A stretch of 64,000 nucleotides of DNA from Pyxicephalus adspersus (taxonomy: Eukaryota > Chordata > Amphibia > Anura > Pyxicephalidae): positions 90,704,424 to 90,768,423 of the forward strand of contig NC_092862.1 of the NCBI RefSeq assembly GCF_032062135.1, given 5' to 3'. Shown in pieces: positions 37,050 to 46,689 of this stretch. Position numbers and translations under genes: made by a program. The number at the start of each line of letters is the position of its first letter. Position 1 is the first letter of the stretch. The notes under the pieces were generated by a model, which saw only the letters and a program-made list of their open reading frames with translations, made no database searches and was not told where the DNA came from.

Positions 37050-37880
37050 TGTGACCAGGGTGGAGAAATATAGAAAGATTAGGTTCCTATATCCATTAAC
37101 TGTTAGGGATACAGCTTTTTTGTAAGCCTCGTTTTTGGTGTTGGTTCTTGTCTTTGTTTCATAAAGGTTGTGTTGAGCCAACCTTTTTGTTGATTTGTTA
37201 GAGCTCATTGTATAGGTATAAGGGAAAGAAGGGCAAAGAAAAAGGTTTCAGGCTCAGGAGGTTTTTTGCAAAAATAAATTGTGTGTATTTTTCAACTTAC
37301 AATTAGTACATACATCAAAAGTACATATTATTTATTTTAAGCTCAATATCCAAATTCCTGTTATTGTCACAGGGTTTGGATACTTTAATCTAGACATAAG
37401 ACTCCTTCCAATGTCATACAAAATACATATAAAGATTGAAAACAAGGTAAGAAGGGGACCTGTTATGGTCGCATGATTCCCAACGCATTTCGCCTGTTAT
37501 AGGCTTCTTCAGGGGTATAAATTTGCAAAGGTTGTATGATTTGTTTAGTTGAAGTGCAGTCTAGGTAGGGGGGTAAAAGGAGCAGTATTCAAAATGCATG
37601 CAGTTTGATATATCCAAGCCCAAAGCAAAAAGATTATTTGAATGTTGTCCTAGAAGATTAGGTACAGTTTTAATATTCATATATATGGTTTTTGTTTCAT
37701 ATACCCTAAATAGCTGTTTAGTGAGAACCCAGTCAAATAGGTATAGATGTATTTATCATAAAGAAAATGGGGAGGGAGGAGAGGAATAAGGATATCCTAT
37801 CTTATACAGCCAAGAGCGCTGCTGTTGTGCTAAGACTTGTAGTTAGTCCATACGACCAGGAGAGGGTATGTAGTAATTCA
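37050..37880 (-). mobile_element. Penelope-like fragment nested in the L1 ORF1
   Basis: This block separates the middle of the L1 ORF1 from its C-terminal domain, so it was inserted later. It contains the hammerhead-ribozyme-like motif at 37479-37515, a hallmark of Penelope-like elements. No reverse transcriptase is visible, and the outer boundaries are approximate. Confidence 0.45.
37479..37515 (-). ncRNA. Hammerhead-ribozyme-like motif
   Basis: On the minus strand the order is CCC (stem I), CUGAAGA (37512-37506, matching CUGANGA), stem II GCCU/AGGC with loop AUAAC, GAAA (37491-37488), a near-palindromic AUGCGU in the place of stem III, and GUU|GGG, where GUU fits the NUH cleavage triplet and GGG closes stem I. 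The tiny palindromic stem III suits the minimal or dimeric hammerheads known from Penelope-like retroelements. Activity cannot be judged by reading. Confidence 0.6.
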
Positions 37881-40329
37881 TGTAAGCAGAAAGGAAAAGT
37901 TCATTAATCCAATTGTGAGGGGATTTTGCAATTGTTACACAAGGCCTGTGGCTAGCAGCATATTTTTTTTGGCCAGTCTGATGAATCCGCCCAATCACAC
38001 GTCAAGAGAGCGGATCCAAGTGAAGAGCACGCAGGAGATCCACTGAGCCAATTTTTTTTAGATCCAGGCAGTTAAGCATTTCTGGTATCCCCAGAAAATG
38101 TAGATTAGAGAGATGATCACGATTTGTAAGATCCTCAAATTTCTCTGCTAGGGATGCAGCCGAGTGGGTTGTAGAGAAATGGTTGACTGTGATAACAGTA
38201 ATTGATCTTCTAAGTCACCAAACCCCTGTTCCAACTCGGTTGTACTTGTAGTATTACTGGAGATTTGTTGCAGGGCCTGATCAATTGAGGATTGTAGTGT
38301 ATGAAACTTTTTGTCAAAGTAAAGTGACAAAAGGTTATGACCCTCCTTAGATGTGGAAGAATAGAGGTGTTGCGACCCTGAAACAGCAAATACAGCTGGG
38401 CTTCTAGGCACCCCACAATAGGTTTCGATGCTCCCCACAGTAAGATAGCAGCTTTCAGCAGCCTACTCACCAAAGAAAGTTTAGTGCTCCAGGAATGTTG
38501 CAGCAATCACTCTATGGAGATGGTACCTGAAGGAAAGGAATCTTAAGCTGTGGAGATCGCACAGGAGGTTCTGTAGCAATGATGGAGTGCTCTGGCCAGG
38601 TGGTCAAGATGTGAGCACTGACTCCAGTGAGGTGGAAGATGGGCTCCTTCACAGTATCCTGTCAGCACCAGAGAAGCAGCAGAGGATGACACGTGCAGGC
38701 AGTTGTTTGTGGCTGCAGGAAAGTCACTTCACTGGGTGAGAAAACTTGCAGGATCAGGAGCTCTGGTAAAACACGGGGAGCTCTGTTGGCTCCGCCCCGG
38801 TAAGTCCAAGAAATGTGTTTTTAATGACATGCGACAATCCAGTTTCCGGTATGAATCAAGCAGATTCTAAACTCCTTCCTTGTATGCAGGAGACTTATGG
38901 TTGCCCAGGAATTTTCACACAGCCACTTGAATGCGTCCCAAGCTTTTATCTCAGCTCCTGAGAGAAATTGATTGAAAACATCGTCCTGCAAAACAGACTT
39001 GATCTGTGGCCCTATAAATATCCCTCCCTTCATTTTTGCAGTACATTATGTTTTGAAAATTCCCAACAAGGTACTGAAAACCCATGGAGTTTAATTTACC
39101 CATGGCCTTTATAAGTTTCTTTATCAAGCCTAACTTGATATAGAGAGGTGGGAGAAATATTTTATGCTGTTTAACAAGAGGCAGAAACTTGACACTGCTT
39201 GTTCCAGGCTTATAGGTATCTCTTGGTAGCCAATCACGCTTGACATAATTGTCTCCCATAGATCTGCTGTCCCACAGCCATAGGAAACAGCAATATTTTA
39301 TGAATCCTCCTTGCATAACCATCAGCAAGCCAATGACCTTTAGATCACCACAGATGTTTCACTGGTGTGTTTTATACTGTATTGCTTCAAGTAGTAACTT
39401 CATGTTGCCATAGGACTACTTTAGGTTAACAGAATGGGCAATCTGTAAACTTGGTTTGGAATTACCATTGTGCAGTAAGACTGCTTTCAAGCTTCTTTTA
39501 GAGGAATCAATGAAGATACTCCATTCCGATGGAACATGCTCTTATGACAAACTGTTAAGAAGTGCATTTATATCATGACAGTAGCACAGTGAGCCATCAC
39601 TAGTGAAGAAGGTTATGATAATGTTATGAACGTTATCAAGTTATGATTTTGTTTTCTGTAGTGAGTTACACCCTTTGCAAGCAAGTGCTTCTGTTTAAGC
39701 TTCTGTTTAAGCCTTGAAGCAAGAAGTTCTGCTTTGTCTTTGGAGAGATTTAGATGACAAATGAGATCATTCAGCTCTGCTTGTGTAAAGGTTTCTAGTT
39801 CTGAATCTTCATCAGCCAAGTAGTCAGGATCAGATGATTCGGGGATGTAACTGTCTGAAACCCCAGTGCATTCCTCATCACCTTTTACAGAAGCAAGTCC
39901 ATTATGTTGCGGTACCAGAACTGACAATAAATCATCATGGGGAACAGGCCTAATTGTAGAATCGAGGTTTGGATATACAATTTTGTGCTTAGTTTTACCT
40001 TTTGTTGACGTGGCAAAAAAAGCAGTCGATTAGATGGTCTCATGGTTCTCTCCACATCATCGGGATTGCGAATGACGTTGCTGCTTTACGCCAAATTAGC
40101 CAGTCATGCAGTCCATTGGAACAACTGATACAGATGACATGTGGAGCCCAAGATTTATCCTGGTCACCAAGTGGACAACCGAAATATAATTAGTATATCT
40201 TTTTAAGTTCTATGGTAATTTTTTCGACTTTGTGCTTTCCTCGTGAATGAACCACACACATAACAGAAACTGGATCATTAAGGCAATTTCTAGGCATGAT
40301 GACAAATGAAATCAATTGCAGTTAGTTCG

Positions 40330-41125
40330 GTCTCTTACCTTAAAAAAAAAAAAAAAAAACTATTGTTAAATGTTGTAATATGTTAAGGCTATTTATAACG
40401 AATTTACAACAAAATATAAATAGCTGCATCACTAAAACTAGACATGCTAGAGAAAAACTGAACAGATTTGAAATCCACATCAAAAATACTACAAATCACA
40501 TGTAAAATTAAATCTGATGAAAATGGCATGTTGACTTGGTGTTATTTGGTGTGACATTTTTTTCCCATTGTTGCTAATTCTAATTGCCCATTTATCTGAT
40601 ATTGTGACCCAGTAAAAGTGCAGCAAATATTTCTCCTTACACAAAGGCATTTTTTTCTCATTGTTGGTAAAAACATTCACCTGCTTTCTCATATTGTAAG
40701 TGTAAATGTACAGATTTATACAGATTGTGCTAGATTTATCACCTTATCATTGGGCTGAAATAAGACTGGCACGGGAAGTAGGACTCACAAGAAACCAGCG
40801 AAACCAGTGAATCCTTAACTTAAAATACTAAACTCTTGAGTCTACGTCCAGAATGAACACAGCAGATTATGCTGGAGCCAGGGTGCCTTTGCTTCCACAC
40901 GAGACTTAAAAGCATTCTCTGTAAGGACCTTCCCATCCTTCAATTTTGTTCTCAAAAGGGTATAAAGTAAAATGTTGGTGTTGCTGCTTTTCATCAGAGC
41001 AGAGATTCTTTACTTATGCCACCTCTTCTCAGTCCTCTTCCTCGTCCTCAGCAGAAATGCACTGCCCACCATTCTCTGGCATGCCGAATCCTGCAATACT
41101 TGTGGCTATTGCCGCTAAGATACTA

Positions 41126-41178
<53 letters not shown>

Positions 41179-42080
41179 AAAATAAAACTTACCTTGTCTC
41201 TTTCTATTTGCTGCCTACTTAAGGGCTTGTGTGCTGTCCTGACACTAGTCAATGGCTACCAAGCACATACCCGAATATGTACATAGGTTTAAGTTTTATT
41301 GGCATTTAAACTGTTGTACTCATGGTCAATTTGTACAAAGCTGTTAGTTTTAACATTGAACAGAAGATGGTGGTGCAAAGTGGAGGTAACTAGGGCAGAC
41401 ATAAATAATGTTTTTACCTAACAGGATATTGTTTATAACCTGACAATTATATATATGTTGCTGCTAGAGAAGAAGCATTTGTTTATGATATCCAGAGACA
41501 GAATACTTTGTTTATGAACTTTTTTTATTATTACAATCTTTGAAGGGAAAGACTTTTGCAATAAACAAATGGCTAGGAGCTCTAGTGAAGTTGATGTGTA
41601 CCATTTGATGCTATATACATACACACATATATGTAAAATGGTATTGAAATCATAACAGTATACAAGATAAGACATGCTTACCTTTCATCTAAAAAAAAGC
41701 AGTCTGAATAATAAATACCATTCTGCTAATTCCCATCCATCTTTTCATTTTCCCTGTACATTTCATGCTGACATCTGCCTGCAAGCTAGCTTTGATCAAG
41801 GTAAATGATTTGTGTACGTGTATGTCTGACCACAACGCTGGGCTATTGCAAAATTAGTTTATTATGATAGATTGTGTTTGTCCTGAGAAATTTAAATACT
41901 TATCCCTGAGTACTCTTTTATTGATCATCACAATTCCCTTCACTACAACAAATGGGGATTGCTTTTTTACCACTTTTTTTATTTTTTTTCAAAAAATCTA
42001 TGCAATTTCACAATGGAATATAAGGTTTTCAATGGAAACCAATAGACAGAAAGTTAATGCATAAATTAGGATGATCTTAG
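40330..42080. other. Intergenic/intronic, no recognised gene
   Basis: Contains an A run at 40343-40360, words shared with the area just past the pseudogene end (TTTTTTTCCCATTGTTGCTA near 40560, TTTTTTCCTGTTGTTGCTA near 35638), and a microsatellite. No 3' LTR for the chimeric retroelement was seen here. Confidence 0.5.
41128..41175. repeat. (TA)n microsatellite
   Basis: About 24 TA units. Confidence 0.97.
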
Positions 42081-42084
42081 GAGC

Positions 42085-42793
42085 TTAAAGAAGCGTATAA
42101 CATTTCTGACACCTCAGATTTCATCTTACTGACATACAGTCTGGTCACTGTGAACTCTTCATCAATCCCGACACTAACTTCAGGTTGCTGGGAATCATTA
42201 TTTCCTACCAATTTAAGCACAACCTTCTAGTAAAGAGGTCATCATTTCTGTAGCTCTCTTCTTTTGATGATTGGTCATTTCTTTAGGTTTTTTGAGTTCA
42301 GAGTCCAAGCTGCTAAGAATAGCCGATTTCGTTGTCTTCCACTTCTGGTCACTTCTGATCATAGTTGACAACTAGTTCCTCAAGAGCCTGCAGGACTTCC
42401 TTCCTTTGGAGGTGTCATTCTCCACTTGCCAGCAGTTTAATTCCACTTGCAGGTTATCCTGATCTTGTCTTGTGGAGGTGAGTAGCTCTTCTTGATCCAA
42501 CCTCTGTTGCTTGAGTTTCTCAACCAGTTGACTCTACTGATTGATCTCCTCATCCGTATCATCCAGCTGTTTATACAGTTTAGAAGCCTTGCCCTCACGC
42601 TGTCTCAAATCATTATTCATGAAATTAGCAGTAAGTGTCATAGGTGGCTCGTCATTGGCCGTCACATTTTACACTACAAATGCATCTAGGTTAGCCTTCT
42701 CCTTGTCAAACTGCTCTTCAACCGGCACTGTTTCACCTTTGCGCCAGCGAGCACGCTCATTTTCCAGAAACTGCATTGTAGCTTGCAAAGACT
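42085..42793 (-). pseudogene. Kinesin-1 heavy-chain stalk block (KIF5)
   Basis: SLQATMQFLENERARWRKGE then TVPVEEQFDKEKANLDAF leads to [69 protein letters not shown] and [18 protein letters not shown]. This is the neck/coil-1 region of conventional kinesin (KIF5A/B/C), colinear over roughly 230 residues. Stops interrupt it (TAG inside EEINQ*SQLVEK and others). The motor domain and tail are absent, so only the dimerising coil was captured. The paralogue cannot be fixed by eye. Confidence 0.88.
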
Positions 42794-42935
42794 TTGTCTT
42801 CTCCACACTGTCATACACTGCTCCCTTGGTCTTATCGACCACTCCAGTTATACTGTAAATCACCACATCTTTATCCCGAATAACAGCCTCTGAGGCAGTA
42901 GCTACACTCACTTGGCCTTTGCAGTCGCTACAGTC
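42794..42935 (-). pseudogene. PLIN2: Perilipin-2-like 11-mer repeat block
   Basis: VSVATASEAVIRDKDVVIYS then ITGVVDKTKGAVYDSVEKTK resembles the amphipathic 11-mer region of PLIN2 (STITGVMDKTKGAVTGSVEK). It is in the same frame as the CTCF finger before it and the kinesin stalk after it. Perilipins coat lipid droplets through this region. The segment is short, so a related perilipin (PLIN3) is possible. Confidence 0.65.
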
Positions 42936-43302
42936 ACTTGGCTTTTGCAGTATGTGCATTTTCCTGGTTCTTCCCTGAGTGAACCGAACATGACAAACAT
43001 AGCATTCATATAGCCTTGTCCCCAGGACGAGTTCCTTTTTGCCTCTGCATGTGACGATCATGTTTTGAGCTTCTGGGACATGTAAAACTGCAGTGATTAC
43101 ATTGGAAGGTTTTCTTTACACTTTTCTTTTTAAATTTTGTCAATTTTGGAGGCTTCCTGTCTCCACGCATGTTTTCGCCCTTCACATCCGCTGGTGTAGC
43201 AACACTTTCCTCAACACGCTCCTTAGCATCCTGTTCATCAGGCACAACAGGGACAGTTTCTTCCATCTTTACTTCACTTAATTTATTAAACTTTTCCCTC
43301 AC
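42936..43302 (-). pseudogene. CTCF: CTCF-like block: zinc finger 1 joined to zinc finger 6
   Basis: RKPPKLTKFKKKSVKKTFQC and then NHCSFTCPRSSKHDRHM match the CTCF linker and zinc finger 1 ([37 protein letters not shown]). After a frameshift near 43040 comes LYECYVCHVRFTQGRTRKMH then ILQK, matching zinc finger 6 ([20 protein letters not shown]). Fingers 2-5 and 7-11 are missing, so the DNA-recognition array is destroyed. The upstream part (EETVPVVPDEQDAKERVEES) is of uncertain origin, possibly NASP-like. CTCF is the vertebrate chromatin insulator protein. Confidence 0.85.
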
Positions 43303-43339
43303 CTTTTTGGAAACAGGGACAGCTTTTCCAATCTTTACT

Positions 43340-44010
43340 TGCTTAATTTACTAAACTCTTCCCGCACCTTTTGAGAAACAGAGAGAAGCCCTTTCAATTC
43401 ATCCCTTTTCTTCTGAATTTTCTCAAAGGATTCATTTGCAGCTTTTTCCAACTGCTCTGAAAGCATAGCCACTCTCTTCTCTATGACTTTAGTAACCTGT
43501 GTGAAGTGAGATATTGTGCTTGCTACTGTACTGGTAGGCCAAGTCCAATTGCAGATTGCCAAATTCTTCCTCTTTCTCTTTTGTCCCTTCATTCTCTTCA
43601 TCATCATATTCAATATCTCCTTTTTCAGCCGCCATTGGCTCAGCTTCTTCAGGCCCTTCAGGCTGTTCTTTTGTCTCAGCTGAAACAGGATCCCATCCTT
43701 TAGTTTGGACTTCAATAAATGGAAACTTTTCCCCAGCCAACACAGACACACATTCATCAGCTTCTATCTCAGATGATATGGGAACACCCTCATCTGCCTG
43801 CACCTCAGTCAGCATGAAAGGATCTTTGTCAGTCCATTCAGGGACACTTTCTTCAGTTTCAATCCCAGTTAACACCTGGGCATCTTCCACAGTGGTACTT
43901 TCTGCAGTCTGAACTTTAGTTGGTGCGGGAGCAGTTTCTTCAGCCACTTTGACCAAAATTTGTACATCCTCACCTGATTTATCAAAATTTGCATCATGGA
44001 CTTGCATCAT
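43340..44010 (-). pseudogene. NASP: NASP-like block (histone chaperone)
   Basis: A long acidic stretch with loosely repeated units (TEESVPEWTDKDPF, QADEGVPISSEIEADE) leads into AAEKGDIEYDDEENEG and EEEFGNLQL, like the NASP acidic segment and its GNLQL. It then jumps to LAYQYSS, similar to the later TPR repeat (LAYGYNS), omitting the TPR sequence between. After a frameshift it continues as VIEKRVAMLSEQLEKA and KRDELKGLLSVSQKVREEF, the helix after the TPR in NASP. NASP binds H3-H4 in the nucleus; the block lacks complete TPRs. A 60-bp stretch is partly duplicated at 43262-43380. Confidence 0.7.
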
Positions 44011-44026
44011 GACAAAATTTTTCTTC

Positions 44027-44220
44027 TCAATTCTGTGCTGCTAGTTGCTGCACCACCTCAGTCAGCATTTTTCGATTCTCCACTGCAGCCGAAGAGACTT
44101 TCCCCAATTGTGCCACCAGCATACGGTTAGTCTTTTGCTTGCCTCCATGTCTCCATGCTTTTCCAATTCCCATTGCCGCGCAGCAATGGCCAGGATCAGT
44201 TGCTTCACTACATCCTCCAT
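44027..44220 (-). pseudogene. gag-like N-terminal fragment
   Basis: From ATG at 44220: MEDVVKQLILAIAARQWELE, then after a frameshift NRMLVAQLGKVSSAAVENRK and MLTEVVQQLAAQ, ending in a stop. Short helical, glutamine-rich starts like this open the gag of many vertebrate Gypsy-type elements. Its place about 120 bp inside the LTR fits. No capsid, protease, RT or integrase follows; the captured cellular blocks begin instead. Confidence 0.5.
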
Positions 44221-44344
44221 GTTGACACAAAACTTTTTTGCATACCGACCCTTTAAATCGCTGCTGCAAACTTCACTGCTTAATCTGCCCACATCCTCCA
44301 CCATATGTGGCATAGCACAGGGGAATCGCTCATGGTAATCGGAT

Positions 44345-45031
44345 GCTTACAGGGCAGATTAGAGGCAGCAGACTCCAAAAGTCCAAAATAACAGCAGTTT
44401 TTTATTTGAATAGGCAAGTGTTACAGCACACTCCTCAGCGCTTCACAATAAAACAATGAACAGTACCCGGCTGGGCATCTGGCTACCTCACTTAGGTGCC
44501 CTCTCCTTCTAACACCCTATATCAGTACTGGTCCACTTAGAGTTTAGTCGTACTGTTTGGCCACTGGCTTTCCTGGAACCCTCTGGCTCTCCCTCAGCCT
44601 GGCATCCACTCTGGCTCTCTCTCAACCTGGCATCCACTCTTGCTCTCTCTCAGCCTGGAATCCACTCTGGCTCTCTCTCAGCCTGGAATCCACTTTGGCT
44701 CTGTCTCAGCCTTAAGTCCCTCTCTCTATCTCAGCCTGCAATCCACTCTGGCTCTCCCTCAGCCTGGCATCCCTCTGGCTGAGTACTTCCTCTGTCAGAC
44801 TCTCGCTGAGCATACCTTCTCTCTTGCACCTGAGTGCAGGTGCATATTAACCCAGTCAAGATTGAGTTGGGCCAAGGGGCCCACCCTTTCACTCCCTTGG
44901 CTGGCTCCAGGGCCCTAAAGTTTCAGGTTTCTTTCTGAAAATCTCTAAAAACATCCTATTAACTCTCAATTCCCTGGAGCCTTTTAACACTTGCTGACCT
45001 ATTCTACCCTTTCTAGGGACACTCTGTCACA
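44345..45031 (-). mobile_element. LTR upstream of the four-gene chimera
   Basis: On the minus strand it starts TGTGACAGAGTGTCCCTAGA at 45031 and contains AATAAA at about 44420, 70-80 bp before its estimated end. The gag-like ATG lies 125 bp further on. The 3' boundary and primer-binding site are uncertain. A 28-bp minisatellite lies inside. No partner LTR was found on the other side down to about 41200. Confidence 0.6.
44569..44785. repeat. 28-bp minisatellite in the LTR
   Basis: CTGGCATCCACTCTGGCTCT with CTCTCAGC repeats at 44597, 44625, 44653, 44681, about 44709, 44735 and 44761. The period is 28 bp with drift. Confidence 0.9.
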
Positions 45032-46053
45032 ATATATATATATATGGTTTTTTAATATAAGAATATGTAAAAAACCATTGGAAACATAATGTTTGGTTGG
45101 CACCCTATTTTGGAATCAAGCTATAGTGCAAATCTCATTTGTCTGTTGCTTTGTCTTTACTCTAACAAGTAGTTACTACTAGTATAATTTAATTAATTAT
45201 ACAAATAATACAACTTATATAGTTTTGACATGTTTAGGGTCCAAGGTTTTAAAGTTTTCCTTTTACAATAGCCTTCCATTTTCAACAGTTTTCCAGAATA
45301 CTGCTATGGATTATGGTTTAGGAGTACCGTTTTACAAAGTCTTAGAAATAGTTTGCTTTTTTGAAAAAAAAACTTGTCAACAATTAGTCATTCCAGGCTT
45401 ACTGTTTGTGCATCAAGTAATTAAACTCCTACAAAAAGCTGTTAGATTTTTTTTTTTTGCACTCCAGATTGTGGTCCCACTTTGGTATCAATTACTTGTA
45501 AACTCCAAACAGGTTTTGGTTCTTTGAAATCTGAACTCCTCACATCATTTTTTTTTTTTTGAGGCAACACTAAAACTTAGGAAATAATTGTATTTTAACA
45601 ATAAGTCAGTGCACGTCTAAACAGAGTTTAAGTGATTCGAACAATATAGATTTTCATATATACAGAGTTCAACTATGTTGTGAAAAAGTACATTGGTGAA
45701 GCATATAGTAATATTAACTTAATAAATTTTATAATACATGCATTTTTCTCTGTATCCAACGTGATTCATCCCTTTTTTTCTTCAGCGGACTTTGAGAATT
45801 TTAAACTAAGCTTACAAATATTTTAGAGAAAAAAAGAGAAGTATTTTCATTTTGATATGAAAACAAAAGAACCATATATAAATGTGACAGTGTATTTTAT
45901 ACAAGTGCAAATAATGTAAATATAAATATAATTGTGTATTTGAAAATATAGAAGTAATAAACTGGAGTGTACATTTTCTATGACAAGGGTTTGTTAATGT
46001 GTTTGATGAATAAAAAGAAATTTGACTTACTTGGTCATATGTGTTTACTGGTA
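45032..46053. other. Unrecognised intronic sequence
   Basis: AT-rich, no recognisable gene or mobile element. Confidence 0.5.
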
Positions 46054-46689
46054 TAGATGAAAGTAGGGATGAGCGAGTGAGATTTGTAAGTTCGATCTCG
46101 TGGCGAATCGGGCCTTTCTTGCTTACGTAACAAATAAGCTAGAATGGCCTTGTGATTCACCATGAGGTTGTGTTCTCGTAGAAACAAACAAGGGAAAATG
46201 CAGAGGGCGGAAATGGCGTCTATTTCTGGCGGGAATGGTGTGGCTAGGAGAGAATCATTTGCTCCCAGGATTCACAGCAAGGCCCAGCAGCCCAATCAGC
46301 AGAGATCCCAGAACTGGCATATATACAGGGAAGAAGGGAGGGGTTAGTCACTCCACAGAAAAAAAAATACAGATATTTTATCCTGATCCCACTTGCTATC
46401 TGTCAAAAAAGCCAGAAAAATGTTGATATTTCTCTAAAAAAATAAAGATATTTTATTCTGATCCCACTTGATATCAAAAAGAGAGGGTGTACTACAATCA
46501 CAGCCACGTCATGTGGAGAGTATTGTGGACTGGGTCTCAGGGGCCTCAAGTTAAGCAGGCTCATCTTCTGCAGCAGCAACAGCAACCAGCACAGCCGTCA
46601 CAGGAGCAAAGACAGGAGTTAACATGGCTAATGTGCCTGTACCTTCCGATGTTGTTTGACAAATAGCTTGAGGATCTGCCATTGCGAAT

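Larger units (their letters stand above)
36204..38804 (-). mobile_element. L1/Tx1 LINE inserted into the pseudogene
   Basis: The minus-strand 5' end is GGGGCGGAGCCAACAGAGCT near 38799, typical of L1 starts, and the 3' end is an A-rich tail (T run at 36206). Flanking words AGTGCAAGAATTG (36191-36203) and AGTCCAAGAAATG (38805-38817) form an imperfect target duplication. ORF1 parts are visible: coiled coil at 38438-38150, KFEDLTNRDHLSNLHFLGIP at about 38145-38085, and the C-terminal domain (KFWFSLLYPDKLKVAIKGTT, about 37000-36900). No ORF2 is visible, so this copy is internally deleted. Confidence 0.75.
35998..40297 (-). pseudogene. Pseudogene of a high-copy uncharacterised protein family
   Basis: Starting at 40297 the minus strand reads MPRNCLNDPVSVMCVV, LYFGCPLGDQDKSWAPHVIC then CISCSNGLHDWL, and AIPMMWREP then DHLIDCFFC: a zinc-binding-looking N-terminal domain. 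Next comes SSDPDYLADEDSELETF then AELNDLICHLNLSKDKAELL (39927-39613), then KYCCFLWLWDSRSMGDNYVK, LPPLYIKLGLIKKLIKAMGK and GGIFIGPQIKSVL (39330-38820). The C-terminus, MVSDEKGERFHQDIQLMEHR then ADNCW, ends at a stop at 35998 after an L1 insertion (36204-38804). From memory, many animal genomes carry repeated copies of this protein. I know no experimentally defined function or transposon class. Multiple stops (for example after ELKKIY and MMWREP) and frameshifts show decay. Confidence 0.75.
42085..44220 (-). pseudogene. Four-gene chimera behind a retroelement gag start
   Basis: Read on the minus strand, a gag-like N-terminus (44220-44040) is followed by blocks resembling NASP (44010-43340), CTCF (43175-42936), perilipin-2 (42935-42794) and kinesin-1 heavy chain (42793-42085). 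All lie in the same orientation with no poly(A), intron or unrelated spacer between them. The CTCF to PLIN2 to KIF5 junctions fall inside a single open frame (43061-42669). Several frameshifts and stops elsewhere show it is no longer translated as one protein. The structure is best explained as a transducing LTR retroelement like maize Bs1 (inference). Parts are annotated separately below. Confidence 0.75.
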
